From Rhynchospora pubera (Eukaryota > Streptophyta > Magnoliopsida > Poales > Cyperaceae): a DNA stretch of 64,000 bases. The notes beneath the pieces were generated by a model. The model did not search any database. It saw only the letters and a list, made by a program, of their open reading frames with translations, and was not told where the DNA came from. Within the stretch, counting starts at the first letter, position 1. Every line of letters begins with the position of its first letter. Below, one piece after another: positions 35,500 to 45,678 of this stretch. The position numbers and the translations under genes are program-made. The stretch lies in the NCBI GenBank assembly GCA_028095005.1, contig CM051462.1, forward strand, positions 238,508,973-238,572,972, in the 5' to 3' direction.

Positions 35500-38400
35500 G
35501 TGAGAACACTGGCAGGAGGACGAGGAAACAAGAAGACCAACAGTGGAAGCACCCCTGGGACGAGGAAGCCAAGACTTTGTGAAGAAGGAGTCTCTCGACC
35601 TGACCAACCACCAATTTCAGCGACCCGCAGGCAACCCCAGCGAGCCGCTAAAAAGGTGACAGAGGGCAGAGAGAAGTCTGCTGCAACCACTTCGAGTCAG
35701 CCACCTCTTCTCGTATACCAGAGACGAGGAGGAGGGTCGAAGAGTGATCCAGAACAGACATTCCAGCAACCAGCGGACCGCCAGATCATCCTGCGGCCCG
35801 CTGAATTTGGGTCTGATACGATTGAGGACCCGAAACCCGAAGAATCCGACTTTTCCGACGACAACAGCATGGGTGACAACGAGATTCCCTTAGCCGACCT
35901 AGAGCGTAGGGTTCGTGAAGAGCTCACAGCAAGGGAGACTGCTGCACGTAATCGGCCCTTGCGTGAGATTGGAGCACCCGCCGCGAACAACATCGGTCTA
36001 GGAGTTGACCCACCCAACCCCCAGCGAGCAAGAGACTTCGCATTCAATCCAGGGATCATAAACCTGGTCCAGCAGAACATGTTTGGGGGAGATACGCATG
36101 AGGACGCTACCTTACATTTGGAGGACTTTTTACAATGTTGCATTCTCCTCAATTTCGACCAAGTTCGCGATGACACAATCCGCCTTACCCTCTTTCCATT
36201 CACTCTTCGAGGCCGAGCAAAGACTTGGCTAGCGGGTTTCAAGTCCCGACCCTTTGGGACTTGGGATGAGCTAGCTAAGGCCTTCTTGGACAAATTCTAC
36301 CCTAGGGAGAAGACGGTCCAAATTGTTCGCAAGATCTATAACTTCCGACAAGAGAATGATGAGAGCCTTGGGGAAGCATGGGATAGATTTAAGGAGTTGC
36401 AAAAGATTTGTCCACATCACGATTTATCGGAATCGAAACTTATTAGCTGTTTTTATGATGGCTTAACTCACCTAACCCGTCAAAATGTGGACAATACTGC
36501 AGGAGGATCGCTTTTAAACTTGGGAAGTGCAGCGGCAATTGACTTGGTTGAGAGGATGGCTCTTGCACAAACAAACTACTCGACAAGGACTCAACATCAA
36601 CCTCGTGGGATGCTCGAACTAGACAAAACAACCCATCTACAATCTCAAATCGATGCACTCACGACCTTGATGAAGAAAATGAATGACAAGAAGTCCACCC
36701 CCGTGGCTCAAGTCCATTCGTGTCAACTTTGCGATGAAGAGGGACATTTGGCTCCCCAATGCCCTCGTCTTCAACAAAATGAGCCCGTAGAAGAGGAAGT
36801 CAATGCCATTGGCAATGGGCCGTCTTACTTCCCTCCCGTTGGATACAAGGATAGGCGCAACCATCCGGGCTTCTCATACGCGAACCCAAATGGCGCGGCC
36901 AATCCGGGTGTTCATTTGAACAAAGGAGGAAATCAACCAAATCAACCATCTCCGCACCGAATTCAGGTTGACAACTTCATGTGTGATCAAGGGATATGGA
37001 ACAACAAGGTTCATACCGAGCTTACGAGGATAGGCGAACTCCTAGAACAAGTGGTGCACAAACAAAACTCAGTGATTCATCAGCCGGGAAATGGAGTGAT
37101 GACCAAGACAGGCATGTTTCCCAGTCAACCAGAGCCTAATCCAAAGGCTGACGTCAATGCCATCACACTCAGGAGCGGCACAAATTACAATGGACCTGAA
37201 ATGCCTGAAGAACCAGCTTCAGACCCAGTATCAGCGACCCGCAGGGATGACCAGCGGCCCGCTGAACCTGAGATGAAATTGGTTTCTGAAGAAGACAGTG
37301 GATTCGTGCTGGTTGACCCAGAACCAGCGGCCCACTCAACTGACCAGCGGCCCGCTGATCCTGAGCCAGCCAAGCAACCAGACAAGGATGGAGCTGTCCA
37401 ACAATTAACGCCGCGTCCCAATGTGCCTTACCCACAGAGACTAGTCAAAACCAAGGAGAACAAGGAGTTCAGTAAGTTCTTGCAGGTCCTGAAACAACTC
37501 TCCATTACCATCCCATTCACGGACGCCTTGACCCGAATGCCAACTTATGCTAAGTTTTTGAAAGATATACTTAGCAATAAGAGGAAAATTGATGAATGCC
37601 AGACGGTGGCCTTGACTGAAGAGTGCAGTGCTTTGATACTCAACAAGCTGCCACCAAAGATGCAAGATCCGGGAAAGTTTGCCATTCCATGCAAGATAGG
37701 AAGGGCAAGCATTAGAAGGGCATTGTGTGACTTGGGAGCAAGTGTGAGCTTAATGCCAAAGTCAATTTTCGATAAAATTGGAGTAGGGGAATTGCAAGAC
37801 ACTAGGATGTCTCTACAATTAGCTGATCGATCAGTGCGTCTACCGCTTGGAGTCGTTGAAGATGTACCGCTACAAGTAGGTAATCTTTATGTCCCTTGTG
37901 ATTTTGTTGTTGTAGACATGGAAGAGGACTTGGAGGTGCCGATTATTCTTGGACGACCTTTCCTGGCCACTGCTGGAGCCATGATAGATGTTAAGAATGG
38001 CAGGATGTCCTTAGCGATCGGCGAAGAGAAAGTCGAGTTCCAAATTGACAAAGCAATGAAGATGCCCTCTCAACATGACTCTATCTTCATGGTGGAAGAA
38101 CTCGACGTAATGGTGGAGGAGACAGTACTCGAGCAGCTTATGAGAGTATTCAGCTTCATCTCCGACACCAGCGAAGAGATGGAAGAGGCAGACTGGATTT
38201 TCAATGAGATATTGCAAGCAATAGAGCCTCAACCACCTCTCTGGATAGATGCCAGCGGCCCGCAGGCCTCTGCGGCGGACCGCCAGGCCGTATCAGTTCA
38301 GCTTAGAACTTCAACAGGAACAGTGCTCAGCCTGGATGACTCCTGCGACCCGCTGGGAACACCTGCGGCCCGCTCAGACCAGGAGCCAGAGCCACCAAAG

Positions 38401-41400
38401 CTGGAGCTGAAACAATTGCCCGACAGCCTAAGGTATGAATACCTGGGCCCAGACCAGACCTATCCTGTGATAGTCAATGCAGAGCTTGATGAGGAACAGA
38501 CAGAGAAGCTCTTGAAGGAATTAAGAGCACATAGGAGAGCAATTGGCTATTCCATCGATGATCTCAAAGGTCTCGACCCAAAGATTTGCACACATCGGAT
38601 ATTGCTTGAAGATGGACACAAACCCTCAGTTGAACACCAAAGAAGGCTAAATCCAAACCTGAGAGAAGTTGTCAAGAAAGAAGTGTTGAAGCTACTGGAT
38701 GCGGGTATAATCTATCCAATTTCCGATAGTGAATGGGTAAGTCCGGTCCATGTTGTGCCCAAGAAAGGAGGAACCACGGTAATGAAGACCGAGAATGATG
38801 AGTTGATCCAAACACGGGTGGTGACAGGATGGAGGATGTGCATAGACTACCGCAAGCTCAACACCGCCACGCGTAAAGATCATTTTCCTTTGCCTTTTGT
38901 GGACCAATTGTTGGAACGTCTCGCCAACCACTCCTACTTTTGCTACTTGGATGGCTACTCCGGATTCTTTCAAATTCCAATCCACCCAAGTGATCAAGAA
39001 AAGACGACTTTCACGTGCCCATATGGAACCTATGCCTATAGGAGGATGCCCTTTGGACTTTGTAATGCGCCCGCTACATTTCAAAGGGCTATGATGGCTA
39101 TCTTCTCCGATTTCATCGAGAAGGACATGGAGGTTTTTATGGATGACTTCTCGGTTTATGGCACCTCATTTGACCATTGCCTAGCCAATTTAGCGAAGAT
39201 CTTGAAGCGATGCGAGGAGGTCAACTTGGTGCTCAATTGGGAGAAATGTCACTTCATGGTTCAAGATGGCGTGGTGCTTGGTCATAATGTCTCGTCCAAA
39301 GGCATATCGGTGGACAAGGCCAAAGTGGAGGTCATAGAGAAGATGAAGAACCCAACTTGCGTGAAGGATGTGCGGAGCTTCCTTGGACATGCCGGGTTTT
39401 ATCGAAGATTTATCAAAGACTTCTCTAAAATTGCAAAACCATTGACTAATTTGACAATGAAAGATGTTGATTTCGAATTTGACTCAAATTGTGTTGATGC
39501 CTTTTGTAGGTTGAAAGAAGCATTGGTCACCGCACCCATATTGCAACCACCGGATTGGAATCAGCCATTCGAATTGATGTGTGATGCGAGCGACTATGCC
39601 GTAGGAGCGGTGCTTGGACAACGCAAGGACAAGAAACCATGTGTTATCTATTATGCGAGTAAGGTGCTAGATGAAGCTCAAATCAACTACACCACTACCG
39701 AGAAGGAGTTGTTAGCAGTGGTTTTTGCTCTGGACAAGTTTCGGCCCTACCTGGTCGGATCCAAAGTGATTGTGTATACGGATCACTCGGCTCTTAAATA
39801 CCTCATGAGTAAGAAGGACGCCAAACCACGCCTCATTCGTTGGGTCCTTCTCCTACAGGAATTCGATTTAGAGATTCGCGACAAGAAGGGAACAGAGAAC
39901 TCAGTGGCAGACCACCTATCCAGACTCAGATGGGATGAACCCCAATCGAAACCGATCAACGAGAGCTTCCCAGATGAGCAATTGATGGCAGTCAACCCAG
40001 TACCAGCGACCCGCAGCCTGACTCTGCGAGTTGACCAGGTGGAAGCGACCCGCCAGTCTGACCTGCGGATCACCCCAACACCTGCGACCCGCTGGGAAAC
40101 CCTGCGACCCGCTAGAACTGGGCGACCCCCATGGTTTGCTGACTTTGCTAACTATTTGGCCACCGGTGTTCTACCCCCAGAGCAGACATATCAACAGAAG
40201 AAGAAGTTCCTTTCAGATGTTAAGTTCTACTTCTGGGAAGACCCAATTTTGTGGAGGCTTGGAGTAGATGGAATGTTTCGAAGATGTGTTCCCCATGAGG
40301 AGATAAGTGACATTCTTACCCATTGTCACTCATCAAGTTATGGAGGTCATGCTTCTCACTCAAAGACGGCCACAAAGATACTTCAAGCAGGGTTCTACTG
40401 GCCCACGATCTTCAAGGACGCCCGAGCTTTTGTGCTCACATGTGATCAATGCCAAAGGATGGGTAACATTTCAAGTAGACATGAGATGCCATTGAATCCA
40501 ATTTTGGAAGTGGAGGTGTTTGATGTGTGGGGGATAGATTTTATGGGGCCATTCCCTTCATCTTGTGGTTTTGAATACATCCTTGTAGCAGTGGATTATG
40601 TCTCCAAGTGGGTTGAAGCCGTAGCATGCAAGAAGGCCGATTCGGAAGCGGTGAGAAAGTTGTTCTCCAAGGTCATCTTCCCAAGATTTGGGGTTCCTAA
40701 AGCTGTGATAAGCGACGGGGGAAGGCATTTCATCAACCGCCAGTTCGAGAACTTATTGAAGAAACACGGAGTCAACCATAGGGTGGCTACCCCATACCAT
40801 CCTCAAACTAGTGGGCAAGTCGAGATATCTAACCGTGAAATCAAGAACATTTTGCAGAAAACGGTTGGAAGATCAAGGAAGGATTGGGCCCTCAAGTTAG
40901 ATGATGCTTTATGGGCGTACCGAACCGCTTATAAGACCCCTATTGGCATGAGCCCTTTCAAGTTGATATATGGCAAAGCATGTCACTTGCCCGTTGAATT
41001 GGAGCACAAGGCATATTGGGCCACGCGAGCAATTAACTTTGATTACAAGGAAGCGGGAGAGAAAAGGGTTTTGGAATTGCATGAGTTAGATGAGATCCGT
41101 TTGAATGCTTATGAGAATGCAAGAATGTACAAGGAACGAACCAAGCAATGGCATGACAAGCGCATTTTGAGGAGAGAATTCAAAGAGGGGGATTTAGTTC
41201 TTCTTTTCAACTCAAGGTTGAGGCTATTCCCAGGCAAGTTAAGGTCACAATGGTCAGGTCCGTTCAAGGTTAAGAAGGTGTATCCATTTGGAGCGGTTGA
41301 AATTGGGAGCGAGACTCATGGAAGCTTCAAGGTGAATGGCCAACGTCTCAAGCTTTATATGGACAATGTGTCGCGGAAGGACGATGCGGGAGTCATACGC

Positions 41401-41430
41401 TTCGTTAACCCGACACCTAGCGAGACGTAG
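35500..41430 (+). CDS. Athila-type gag-pol polyprotein
   Basis: One uninterrupted frame of 1976 codons; the track's first codon is GTG at 35500 and the first ATG is at 35869. The 5' junction CTTTCCTCAATTCTAG-GTGAG also looks like a splice acceptor, so the true start is open. Residues below are counted from 35500. Gag core about 195-330 (WLAGFKSRPFGTWDEL); zinc knuckle CQLCDEEGHLAPQC near 408; aspartic protease CDLGAS near 743; reverse transcriptase with FMDD near 1212; RNase H with ELMCDASDYAVGAVLG near 1361 and YTDHSALKYL; integrase with an HHCC finger near 1608-1655 and WGIDFMGPF, VISDGG and a downstream E in QVEISNREI. No chromodomain. Linkers between gag and PR, PR and RT, and RNase H and INT are studded with translations of the GC-rich word (SATRR, QRPAEP, TPATRWETLRPAR). 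Confidence 0.95.
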   Translation: MRTLAGGRGNKKTNSGSTPGTRKPRLCEEGVSRPDQPPISATRRQPQRAAKKVTEGREKSAATTSSQPPLLVYQRRGGGSKSDPEQTFQQPADRQIILRPAEFGSDTIEDPKPEESDFSDDNSMGDNEIPLADLERRVREELTARETAARNRPLREIGAPAANNIGLGVDPPNPQRARDFAFNPGIINLVQQNMFGGDTHEDATLHLEDFLQCCILLNFDQVRDDTIRLTLFPFTLRGRAKTWLAGFKSRPFGTWDELAKAFLDKFYPREKTVQIVRKIYNFRQENDESLGEAWDRFKELQKICPHHDLSESKLISCFYDGLTHLTRQNVDNTAGGSLLNLGSAAAIDLVERMALAQTNYSTRTQHQPRGMLELDKTTHLQSQIDALTTLMKKMNDKKSTPVAQVHSCQLCDEEGHLAPQCPRLQQNEPVEEEVNAIGNGPSYFPPVGYKDRRNHPGFSYANPNGAANPGVHLNKGGNQPNQPSPHRIQVDNFMCDQGIWNNKVHTELTRIGELLEQVVHKQNSVIHQPGNGVMTKTGMFPSQPEPNPKADVNAITLRSGTNYNGPEMPEEPASDPVSATRRDDQRPAEPEMKLVSEEDSGFVLVDPEPAAHSTDQRPADPEPAKQPDKDGAVQQLTPRPNVPYPQRLVKTKENKEFSKFLQVLKQLSITIPFTDALTRMPTYAKFLKDILSNKRKIDECQTVALTEECSALILNKLPPKMQDPGKFAIPCKIGRASIRRALCDLGASVSLMPKSIFDKIGVGELQDTRMSLQLADRSVRLPLGVVEDVPLQVGNLYVPCDFVVVDMEEDLEVPIILGRPFLATAGAMIDVKNGRMSLAIGEEKVEFQIDKAMKMPSQHDSIFMVEELDVMVEETVLEQLMRVFSFISDTSEEMEEADWIFNEILQAIEPQPPLWIDASGPQASAADRQAVSVQLRTSTGTVLSLDDSCDPLGTPAARSDQEPEPPKLELKQLPDSLRYEYLGPDQTYPVIVNAELDEEQTEKLLKELRAHRRAIGYSIDDLKGLDPKICTHRILLEDGHKPSVEHQRRLNPNLREVVKKEVLKLLDAGIIYPISDSEWVSPVHVVPKKGGTTVMKTENDELIQTRVVTGWRMCIDYRKLNTATRKDHFPLPFVDQLLERLANHSYFCYLDGYSGFFQIPIHPSDQEKTTFTCPYGTYAYRRMPFGLCNAPATFQRAMMAIFSDFIEKDMEVFMDDFSVYGTSFDHCLANLAKILKRCEEVNLVLNWEKCHFMVQDGVVLGHNVSSKGISVDKAKVEVIEKMKNPTCVKDVRSFLGHAGFYRRFIKDFSKIAKPLTNLTMKDVDFEFDSNCVDAFCRLKEALVTAPILQPPDWNQPFELMCDASDYAVGAVLGQRKDKKPCVIYYASKVLDEAQINYTTTEKELLAVVFALDKFRPYLVGSKVIVYTDHSALKYLMSKKDAKPRLIRWVLLLQEFDLEIRDKKGTENSVADHLSRLRWDEPQSKPINESFPDEQLMAVNPVPATRSLTLRVDQVEATRQSDLRITPTPATRWETLRPARTGRPPWFADFANYLATGVLPPEQTYQQKKKFLSDVKFYFWEDPILWRLGVDGMFRRCVPHEEISDILTHCHSSSYGGHASHSKTATKILQAGFYWPTIFKDARAFVLTCDQCQRMGNISSRHEMPLNPILEVEVFDVWGIDFMGPFPSSCGFEYILVAVDYVSKWVEAVACKKADSEAVRKLFSKVIFPRFGVPKAVISDGGRHFINRQFENLLKKHGVNHRVATPYHPQTSGQVEISNREIKNILQKTVGRSRKDWALKLDDALWAYRTAYKTPIGMSPFKLIYGKACHLPVELEHKAYWATRAINFDYKEAGEKRVLELHELDEIRLNAYENARMYKERTKQWHDKRILRREFKEGDLVLLFNSRLRLFPGKLRSQWSGPFKVKKVYPFGAVEIGSETHGSFKVNGQRLKLYMDNVSRKDDAGVIRFVNPTPSET

Positions 41431-42365
41431 ATATGAGGGGTCGAGCTCGAGACCTTAAACGAGCGCTTCTTGGGAGGCAACCCAAGGGTTTTTCTTTTTA
41501 AATTTCATTTTATTTATTTTCAGTCAGTAAACCCAACAAAATTCAAAAAAAATTATAAAAATAAAAACAACAAAAAAATTAGAAAAATAAAAAAAATATA
41601 AAAACAAGGGAGTGAGAGTTTTCAATGTAACTTGGCTTAATTCTCAGGTTTTCTGCTCTTCTGCGACACAACCAGCGACCCGCAGGACACTGAAGCGACC
41701 CGCCAGGCGTCATGCGACCCGCTGCTCCAAGCAAGCTTGGGGGGAAGGAGGAGCGACCCGCTGGGAACACCTGCGGCCCGCTGAAACTGTCTTAAATTTC
41801 AAATCTGACGGTTATCAAGGGTGTTTCTGACTTTTCACCACTCCATCTCTTCCAACAGAACAGTTTCGACCCTTACCCTCCTCTCTTGCGACCTAAGCCC
41901 TGCACCTGCTAACTCCACCGTTCTGCGCCCCGCGAGCACCACCATTTCGCCGGAGCCGTCGGTGACACACCTCTCCGCCGCCTCATCGCATCCACGCATC
42001 GATTCGTCATCTCGATCCTACAATTCGGCGTAGTAGGGTTCATTCTCCACTAAGCTAAGGTAACAACTCATTCCAAACTCTTCAACTCAATTCAAACTGG
42101 TACAAGGACCCAAAACCCAGACCAAACGGTACCACACTGGTCCCCATCGGAAAATCCAAATTCTGGTCATCCTCAACCACCTCTCAGCCAGTACCAGCGA
42201 CCCGCTAACACCATCTGCGGCCCGCTGAAAATATTCTGCCAAACCAAAACCTCAGTTAAACCCAACACCTGCGACCCGCTGGGAAGTCCTGCGACCCGCT
42301 GATACTGGGCAAAATTGAGACAGAACCCAACCAATTCAATCGAAAACAAGCCGAAACCTCTACAG
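41431..42365 (+). other. Spacer between gag-pol and the second ORF
   Basis: A 935-bp stretch that is probably untranslated or the leader of a subgenomic RNA. It holds two dense clusters of the GC-rich word (41668-41790 and 42195-42305). A short open stretch at 41821-42033 is Ser/Thr/Pro-rich and not recognised. Confidence 0.5.
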
Positions 42366-44141
42366 ATGGCTCCTAAGGTTTTCAAGAGAGGAGCTAGAGC
42401 AGTGAGAATGTTGCTGGGAGGGTCAGGGAGTGGCTCCTCTCAACCTCCAAGGAGAGAGTCACCTCCTCCAAGAAGGGAGGAGTCACCCCCGAATTTTGAA
42501 GAAGCGGAAAGAGAAATTTTTGGAGATGAGGGGACAGAGACAGAGGAAGAGCCAGTTCAAGAGACTGTTGACAGGGGTAAAGCTCCGATGGAGGAAGAAC
42601 TTGAGAGTGAGGAGAGTGAGGAAGAAGAGGATGGGAATGGAGAAGAGGAGGAGAATGAGGAGAGTGAAGAAGAGGAGGAGAGTGAGAGTGACAAGGAAGG
42701 AGAAGAGGAGACTGCTTCGGGGAGTGACTTTGAAGTTGAATATAGGCAGGAGAAGAGGAGGAGGAGAGAAGAAGAAGAGGATAGAATGGAAGTGGACCCG
42801 GACGTGGTTGAAACCACTACTCGGGCAGCAAGGAAATCAAGGACAGCGGAAGAGGAACTTGGGGATAACCCGCCCCGTTTTCTTGAGGCCGAGTGCAAGG
42901 CCCGTTATGAGCGCCTCAAGATCAAGAAGATGGAGAACACTCGTTTTCTAGACCCTCGAGTGCTCAAAGATCTCGGCATAGAGGAGGACTTCTATGCTTT
43001 GACTGAAAATGCCGGGATCACGAGGGCATTTTGGGAGATAGTAGAGCCCGCCTACACCCGCCTCACTATGGAGTTCCTTTGCACACTCCGCCTCGAGTGG
43101 GATAAAGAAAGAGGGGAGTTCTTGGCCTCATGGCAATTCCATGGGGTCCGTTATGCCCGATATGAGAGCGAGATCGCCGATATCTTTGGCTTGAGGCGAG
43201 GCGGGTTGGATGTCAAGGATATTGATGAGGGATTTTGGGAGAGAATCACGGGATTGAAGGCTCCAAAAGAGAGGAAGAGTGTGGACATTCAAATGCCCGT
43301 GATCCGATTCATCCAAAGGGCTCTATCTCTCACCATCTTTGCGAGAGGAGAATCGGGAGCTAAGGCTAACGTGGGTGAGACATCGGTGCTGTGCCAAATG
43401 CTCCGCCGCGGCAACTCTCAACATCAAAACTTGGCGCGGAGCATGCTCAAGCATTGGCACGATACAATTGCCCGCAACAAACTGACGGGGCAGGGGCAGA
43501 TTACGATTGGGGGCCTTGTCACGCATCTGGCCAAGAACGTAGGCGTGGCAAGCTTCCGCATGAAGCAAAGTGCCGGACCCGAACGCCTCAACATGGAGCT
43601 CCTTGCATCCATGGGTCACGTAAAGAAAACGCCGCGGGAGACACGTTATGTGGTGGGGGATTATCGCCTGGATATCCCCATTACATTCAGAATAGGCCAG
43701 ATGCGCTCCGGGGACTATCTTTTAGTCCGGAGCGGAGTTTTGGCTCTGCCGGTATCAACTCCAGAGCCTCAGCCCAGAACCAGCGGCCCACAGGAAGAAC
43801 CTGCGACCCAGCATGAAGAGACCTATTTCCACGCCAGCGGGTCGCAGACAGAACCAGCGGCCCGCACATTTGGGCCAGGAAGCCAAGCAGAGTGGGGAAG
43901 GGAGGACTTCTACCAGGGGACGGCCACACCTGATGTCCCAGGCATCGCGGATATGCTTCACGACATCCACATTGCACAGTGGAATCTCTCCGCAGACTAT
44001 GAGCGCCTTGAGGCGAAGCTAGATGCCGAAATAGAAGAAGCGAGGAGTTGGAGGAGTGAACAAAGGGCGATAATGCAGCGCTTCGCGGATCGTATCTTCG
44101 GAGTACCGGAACCACCTCCACCCCCACCTCCCGAGGATTGA
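42366..44141 (+). CDS. ATHILA ORF1-family protein (3' ORF)
   Basis: A frame of 591 residues from the ATG at 42366; the frame is open 17 codons further up without an ATG. The first 170 residues are basic, then extremely acidic (long Glu/Ser runs with a KRRRREEEE patch). From about 180 to 420 it resembles the ATHILA ORF-1 family (TRFLDPRVLKDLGI, YTRLTMEFLCTLRLEW, DIFGLRRGG), whose function is unknown. In Athila elements the 3' ORF is sometimes called env-like; I see no signal peptide and no membrane segment here. The C-terminus is Pro-rich (PEPPPPPPPED) and has GC-word translations in front (RTSGPQEEPATQH). Confidence 0.75.
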   Translation: MAPKVFKRGARAVRMLLGGSGSGSSQPPRRESPPPRREESPPNFEEAEREIFGDEGTETEEEPVQETVDRGKAPMEEELESEESEEEEDGNGEEEENEESEEEEESESDKEGEEETASGSDFEVEYRQEKRRRREEEEDRMEVDPDVVETTTRAARKSRTAEEELGDNPPRFLEAECKARYERLKIKKMENTRFLDPRVLKDLGIEEDFYALTENAGITRAFWEIVEPAYTRLTMEFLCTLRLEWDKERGEFLASWQFHGVRYARYESEIADIFGLRRGGLDVKDIDEGFWERITGLKAPKERKSVDIQMPVIRFIQRALSLTIFARGESGAKANVGETSVLCQMLRRGNSQHQNLARSMLKHWHDTIARNKLTGQGQITIGGLVTHLAKNVGVASFRMKQSAGPERLNMELLASMGHVKKTPRETRYVVGDYRLDIPITFRIGQMRSGDYLLVRSGVLALPVSTPEPQPRTSGPQEEPATQHEETYFHASGSQTEPAARTFGPGSQAEWGREDFYQGTATPDVPGIADMLHDIHIAQWNLSADYERLEAKLDAEIEEARSWRSEQRAIMQRFADRIFGVPEPPPPPPPED

Positions 44142-44223
44142 GCTAAGTTCGTAAGTTTTCTAATTTCTCTCTATTTTCTTTCTTTAGGTAATTAATGGCC
44201 CTAGGGACAGAGCCATGAATTAA

Positions 44224-44246
44224 GTTTGGGGGGGGGTATAGAGAGA
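44224..44246 (+). other. Second polypurine-tract-like element
   Basis: AAGTTTGGGGGGGGGTATAG resembles the terminal tract AAGCTTGGGGGGTTTG and lies just after the second ORF. It could serve as an internal plus-strand start; this is inference. Confidence 0.35.
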
Positions 44247-45664
44247 AATTGAAAATTTATGGAAAGGATTGCTAATTAGTTAGGTTATTATAGGTTAGGA
44301 AATTGCATTCATGCATTTTAGTCTCTGTCTGCAAGGCAATCAGCGGACCGCAGGTGGGCAGGACTTAGAGAAATTTTAAGTATAGGGATTTCAGTGGGTC
44401 GCAGGACAGACCTTTGAGCTCGCTGCTAAGGCAGCGGGTAGCAGACATCACCTGCGGACCGCTAATTTATCCAGAACTTAAGAATTTCATTGCATTTTCA
44501 TCTAGCTTTGTAAATAATTGCATAATTAATGTCATTTTGCATATTTAGGGAAAGTTAAGAAGTTATTCTGAGTTAACTGAACATAGAATTGAGCAAAAGA
44601 TTTTAACTGAAGAAAACAAATTGATAAAATCTTGAGGAAATATTAAAGAGTTTGCACATTATCGATCTAACTAACTCAATTGTGACTAAGATAGGAGCAA
44701 TAGCTTTTCATGAAGTATCTCAACTGAACCTAAGTTTGTTAAAATTAAATGGGTTAAATTGGTTAGTCAAAGCAATTGAGGCGGTAGCCACCTCAAATTG
44801 ATAAATTCATGAAGATCAACTTTAGTAACATAAAGGCATGACAACCAAGGAATGATCACTAGGTCTAAGGCATTTAAACCATTGTTTCAAGAATAATTAA
44901 AAGTCGAAGATGTATAAAAACATTTGTCTCATCTTGAGACAATAGGCATCAACTCACAAAAGGAAAGGGGAACTAAAAAGCGTGCAATGCCATGGACATT
45001 GCGGGAAGCTATAGATTATGGTGGATAAAAAAGAACTTCCATTAATCATGAGTAAAAACAGAAAAGCTCATGACATAAAAAAAAAAAAAAAAACACAAAA
45101 AATAATAAACGAGAAAAATCTCGAAAATAAATCCACCATAATTTGGCTGACCTCTCCACCGCGGGAAGATCTCTTAGCCCCAAGAGAAAGTTAAAAGTCT
45201 AACCCAAAAACTTTGGAATAGGTTGGGTGGGGAGTTGTACCCTTATTTCCGCCCCACTTTAGACTTATTCCAATGCGTTTTTCAAAAATTGAATGGTTCA
45301 AAGGCTCAAAGACCTAGTTGTGAAATGAATTGGTTTGATTGGTTGTTTACGTTAGTAGGGTTAGATCATGTTTCAATTGCTAGCTTAATCGATTTTAACC
45401 TTGATAAATGATGAACTTAGGAATTGATGAGATAAGTCATGAAAAATTATTGTAAATATCCTAGCTGCATGAATAGTTAGTTAATGACATGAGAACAAAA
45501 GAAATTGGATTTTAGTGTTTATTAATTGATTAAAATTGCTCAAGTCTTGTTTAGTTAGCACATGAATTGACTTCTAGCTTGTTAGGAAACATATAGTTGA
45601 TTGAAATTAAGCCCTGAAAACCAGAACTTGAACGTAGGACTTTGCTTGAGGGCAAGCAAATGCT

Positions 45665-45678
45665 AAGCTTGGGGGGTT
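45665..45678 (+). other. Polypurine tract
   Basis: AAGCTTGGGGGGTT immediately precedes the 3' LTR; the G-run is the expected primer for plus-strand DNA synthesis. Confidence 0.75.

Larger units (their letters stand above)
44142..45678 (+). other. 3' untranslated region of the retrotransposon
   Basis: 1.5 kb without credible coding frames. It starts with a G-rich tract (44228-44237), has four further GC-rich words at 44340-44462, an A-rich stretch at about 45078-45095, and ends in the polypurine tract. Confidence 0.6.

Noticed and set aside
35697..36293. 198-aa minus-strand frame
   Set aside because: Antisense shadow of the gag region.
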